Source: Agapetus fuscipes
Taxonomy: Eukaryota > Arthropoda > Insecta > Trichoptera > Glossosomatidae
Direction of reading: 5' to 3'
Assembly: GCA_951799405.1 (NCBI GenBank)
Contig: OX637343.1
Coordinates: 16,656,524 to 16,720,523, forward strand
DNA: 64,000 bases
Shown: positions 61,374-64,000 of the stretch, one piece after another
Layout of the letters: each line of letters opens with the position of its first letter
Position numbering within the stretch: the first letter of the stretch is position 1
Notes under the pieces: generated by a model
What the model saw: the letters and a program-made list of their open reading frames with translations, nothing else
What the model was told of the DNA's origin: nothing
The model's database searches: none
Made by a program: the position numbers and the translations under genes

Positions 61374-61709
61374 GTCCGGTCGATAGCTCAGTTGGTAGAG
61401 TGCTTGCATTCCATGCCATGAGCTCGGGTTCGAATCCCACCGAGGGTGTCAGAAATGATTTCCCGTTTCGATGTTCATTTCAAACCCCGAAATAAAATAC
61501 CGGCAAGGTTTACTCAGCCTTCACAAGAAATGAGTACCAGCCCCCTCGGGAGCTGGGAAACTCCCACTTCAACTGAAGTGGTTGGCGTAAGGTCGGCCCC
61601 CTTACCTGTAAAAATAAATAGGTTCAACTCGCCACATGCGACCCCTTCGGGGATAACGCGGCAAGAAGTTACACTATATATGTAGCTTAGTTGCGTTTTT
61701 TTTTTTTTT
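61374..61709 (+). repeat. R3 tRNA-derived SINE, reference copy
   Basis: Complete: GTCCGGTCGATAGCTCAGTT (box A), GGGTTCGAATCCCACC (box B), GAAATGATTTCCCG, CCGGCAAGGTTTACTCAGCC, TCGGGAGCTGGGAAACTCCC, AACTGAAGTGGTTGGCGTAA, GACCCCTTCGGGGATAACGC, TAGCTTAGTTGCG and a run of T. Both polymerase III boxes are intact. The T run at the end could act as a polymerase III terminator. Confidence 0.85.
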
Positions 61710-62091
61710 ACTTGGGAAGGTACATGTACGTTGTACACACAAACTCAAAGTTCGCAACAATATAAAAGCGAGTCGTTGTTGCGTAACGAAAAATAAAACG
61801 AAATGTTTGCTTTATCGAATTCGTCCCACGTGTAAACCCCTGCCGAAATTAACCGATGAGTAAATCCAGAGTTATTCTGCGGATGAGATGGTTCTGGAAG
61901 GCTCTCCGTGTACAAGTGACTACTACAGGCAATGACACTAAAACAGCTGTAAAAAAACCATCAAACGCTTAGCGCAGGGATGGAGGTAGGGTGGAGAAGA
62001 TTTAAGGGACGCAAACAGGATTAGATTATTTGTTTCCTGAATTTCTTAAATGGTCAAATTTAAAAAGTAAATTAACGTATATAGATCAAAC
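61710..62091. other. No gene seen
   Basis: Unassigned. TATAAAAGCG at 61762 is TATA-like, but nothing supports a promoter. Confidence 0.3.
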
Positions 62092-62345
62092 GGAATTCCT
62101 TGATTTATAGGTTGTTATGAAGCTAACCACCGATACTGTAAAAAATGGTTCACTTTGCAAATGTCACCGCTGTGTCAGGGAAGGTTGGCAAAAGTTGAAG
62201 GGCTTATGTTCATTTGAGGTTTAGATTTTATTTGTAAGTTCACATTCAGCATTTATAAGCGCGAACTACACGTGTTTGTCTGTGGGCATGCATTCGAGAG
62301 CTTTAAATGTTAATATATCTCTGCAACATAGATTATAGATTATAG
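62092..62345 (+). repeat. R1 repeat
   Basis: GAATTCCTTGATTTATAGGT to CATAGATTATAGATTATAGA. Confidence 0.85.
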
Positions 62346-62542
62346 AAGTATCAATTGATGGTTGTACCTACTCGTATTTTCTCAAAGCTTCTGTTTGAGA
62401 CATTCTCGTATGGTCTTGTATGTGCTTAAATAGCCCTTGGTCATTCTATAAATACGGATTGCAGTGCTTTGAACACATCAGTTCCCGATAGTACCCTTGC
62501 CTTGTAAACTCTGTGCAATATCATCGAGAATATAATTGTAAA

Positions 62543-62905
62543 ATCTAATCTAATCTAAGTTGCAAAATATAAGTAACATTAGAGATTCACATTATATGCA
62601 TTTTCACAAAACAGACCTGTTTAAGTTCGCGCTTAAACATGCCGCATGTAGTCCTACAATATCTAATCTAATCTAAGTTGCAAAGACATGTTACATTGGA
62701 GATTCACATTACATGCATTCTCACAACCAGACATGTACAAGTTTGCGCTTGCACATGCCTCATGTGAGCCTACAACATAAAAACCAAATCTCAAATGGAC
62801 ATACACCCTGCAACTCTTGCCGTCCTTCCCTGAAACAGGGGTGACATTAGCAAAGTGAACTATTTTCTACAGTATGGGTGGTCAGCCGCATAATAACCTA
62901 TAAGT
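62543..62905 (-). repeat. R1 tail piece followed by a full R1
   Basis: 62543-62661 is the tail half of one R1 (ends GTAGTCCTACAATAT). A second R1 starts with its own TCTAA units at 62662 and ends at AATAACCTATAAG. The abutting order is the same as at 48215-48716. Confidence 0.8.
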
Positions 62906-63369
62906 AGATAAATATTCAAAATGTTAGATTAAAAGTTGTCGAGACTGCATCTATCTAACTTTAATAGAGAAAAATAAAATGTTTCTTTCTTTTCAAACTC
63001 GTATTAAAAGTGTAAGACTCAACTACGGAAAGAATGGTTGAGAGAAAGATATGAAATATCTGCATTTTCGTTTTTTCCCGTTGTTCATCCCTTAAGTTGG
63101 ACTTCCCATTATGCCTGTTTTACAAGAGAGATTTTATGGATGAAACTTCAGCTGCCTGCCAAATTTTACAGGGCAAGCCAAATTTTAGAAAAGTCAGAGT
63201 CAAGTTTTAAATAATTAAAAAATCAACCACAAACTTTGCACTAAAAAAAGTATTTTTTTAATGATTAACCTAGTATTTTAATGGTTTGTGTAAATAGTTT
63301 TTTTTCCTGCTTTTTGACACTAATTTTTATGTCTAAAAATATCCGGTTTTAAATCAAGTGATCCATCAT
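62906..63369. other. No gene seen
   Basis: AT-rich, unassigned. Confidence 0.35.
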
Positions 63370-63588
63370 CATATTATAATCAAAAGATTCATATTAAAAG
63401 CATTTTAATAAGCAGACACGTATTATTTGGCGCTTTAACATGCCGCATGTGGACAAAAAAAAAAACGTAAATAAACATAAGCCCTGCAACTCTTGCCGAA
63501 CTTCCCTGAAGCAGGGCAACATTACAAATTGAAACATTTTCTACAGTATGGGTGGTCAGCCTCATACCAACCTATAAGTCAAGGAATA
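63370..63588 (-). repeat. R1 repeat, diverged
   Basis: ATTATAATCAAAAGATTCAT to ACCAACCTATAAGTCAAGGA. Internal A-run at 63457-63465. Confidence 0.75.
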
Positions 63589-63599
63589 CAAGTGATTGT

Positions 63600-63810
63600 C
63601 TTGTCTTGTCTTGTACCCTGCCACCATTCCTCTAGGGGTGGCCGGTACCTCCACACAAGTGCCTCCACTTGACTCTGTCCTTGCATAATTCTTTCATCTC
63701 ATCTAATTTCATCATGCTCTTCTCTTGTTTCCACTCTGCAAATTACATTCATTCGCAATATTACTCATCTGATCAATCCATTCTATCCTAGGTCTTTCAT
63801 TTCCACTGAA
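63600..63810 (-). pseudogene. LINE 3'-end fragment
   Basis: TACCCTGCCACCATTCCTCT, GGTGGCCGGTACCTCC and TCTGATCAATCCATTCTATC resemble the inverted 3' end of the LINE at 59341-59750. No frame is long enough to read a protein. Confidence 0.45.
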
Positions 63811-64000
63811 GTTAGAATTGTTTAATGTAATTATTAATATGAAAATAGTGAAAATAAACAGTTATACGAAAGAAAAACTTGTTTTTCTCTTTAAAGTAAT
63901 TTAATTAATAAGCAAATCATTGACTGAAAGGTTTCAAAAACTTATTTTTAAAAGAGATAAAAAAAATATATATAAAAAACGAAACCGTTGAAGGTCAAAG
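63811..64000. other. No gene seen
   Basis: A-rich sequence to the window edge. Confidence 0.3.

Overview
This window reads as AT-rich nuclear DNA of an insect; the order is not resolved. The evidence is the last two coding exons of a neuroligin gene with arthropod-like sequence, split by a 5.3 kb intron, and several layers of tRNA-derived SINEs, non-LTR (LINE) fragments, Penelope-like elements, MITEs and an LTR retroelement. There are no bacterial operons, CRISPR arrays or rRNA genes. The tRNA-like sequences all look like SINE heads, not tRNA genes.

Host gene. A neuroligin (post-synaptic adhesion protein) runs on the minus strand. Its penultimate exon here is 43601-43719 and its last coding exon is 37182-38287. 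Together they encode the end of the cholinesterase-like ectodomain, the stalk, one transmembrane helix and the cytoplasmic tail. Earlier exons are not visible and should lie beyond base 64000. A second possible host exon (15868-15994, minus) and one GC-richer ORF (51777-51968, plus) are only candidates.

Repeat families, with labels used below. R1: a SINE-like repeat of about 250 bp that begins TTCCTTGACTTATAGG and ends in a TAGATTATAG or (TTAGA)n tail; more than 30 copies or pieces. R2: a tRNA-derived SINE of about 290 bp whose head contains GTCCGTAGTCCAGTGG. R3: a tRNA-derived SINE of about 330 bp whose head contains ATAGCTCAGTTGGTAGAG. M1: a MITE with ends like CTCAGTTCTTGTTTGCC. CRU: a composite unit of about 3.4 kb present three times (8940-12374, 12678-15845, 44297-47742), holding R1, a hAT-type MITE and two R3/R1/(CATA)n sub-units. 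PLE: Penelope-like element pieces, one with a GIY-YIG endonuclease coding remnant, most with hammerhead-ribozyme-like motifs, and several arranged as palindromes.

Layout. 1-8900: R1/R2/R3 pieces, MITEs, a 5'-truncated PLE with a 14-bp target duplication, and a TATA/Inr/heat-shock-element promoter-like block. 8940-15845: two CRU copies in tandem. 15.8-37 kb: dense nested SINEs, a 699-bp perfect foldback element, MITE-LINE composites and a PLE palindrome with two opposed hammerhead motifs. 37-44 kb: neuroligin 3' exons, whose intron holds an LTR element with identical 262-bp LTRs that encodes only an integrase. 44-48 kb: third CRU. 48-64 kb: R1 copies, a hAT MITE, a 5'-truncated LINE with a 500-codon reverse transcriptase inserted in an R2, further PLE palindromes and LINE tails.

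The most unusual content is the set of PLE-derived hammerhead palindromes and the integrase-only LTR element. Both lie at least partly inside the neuroligin intron.
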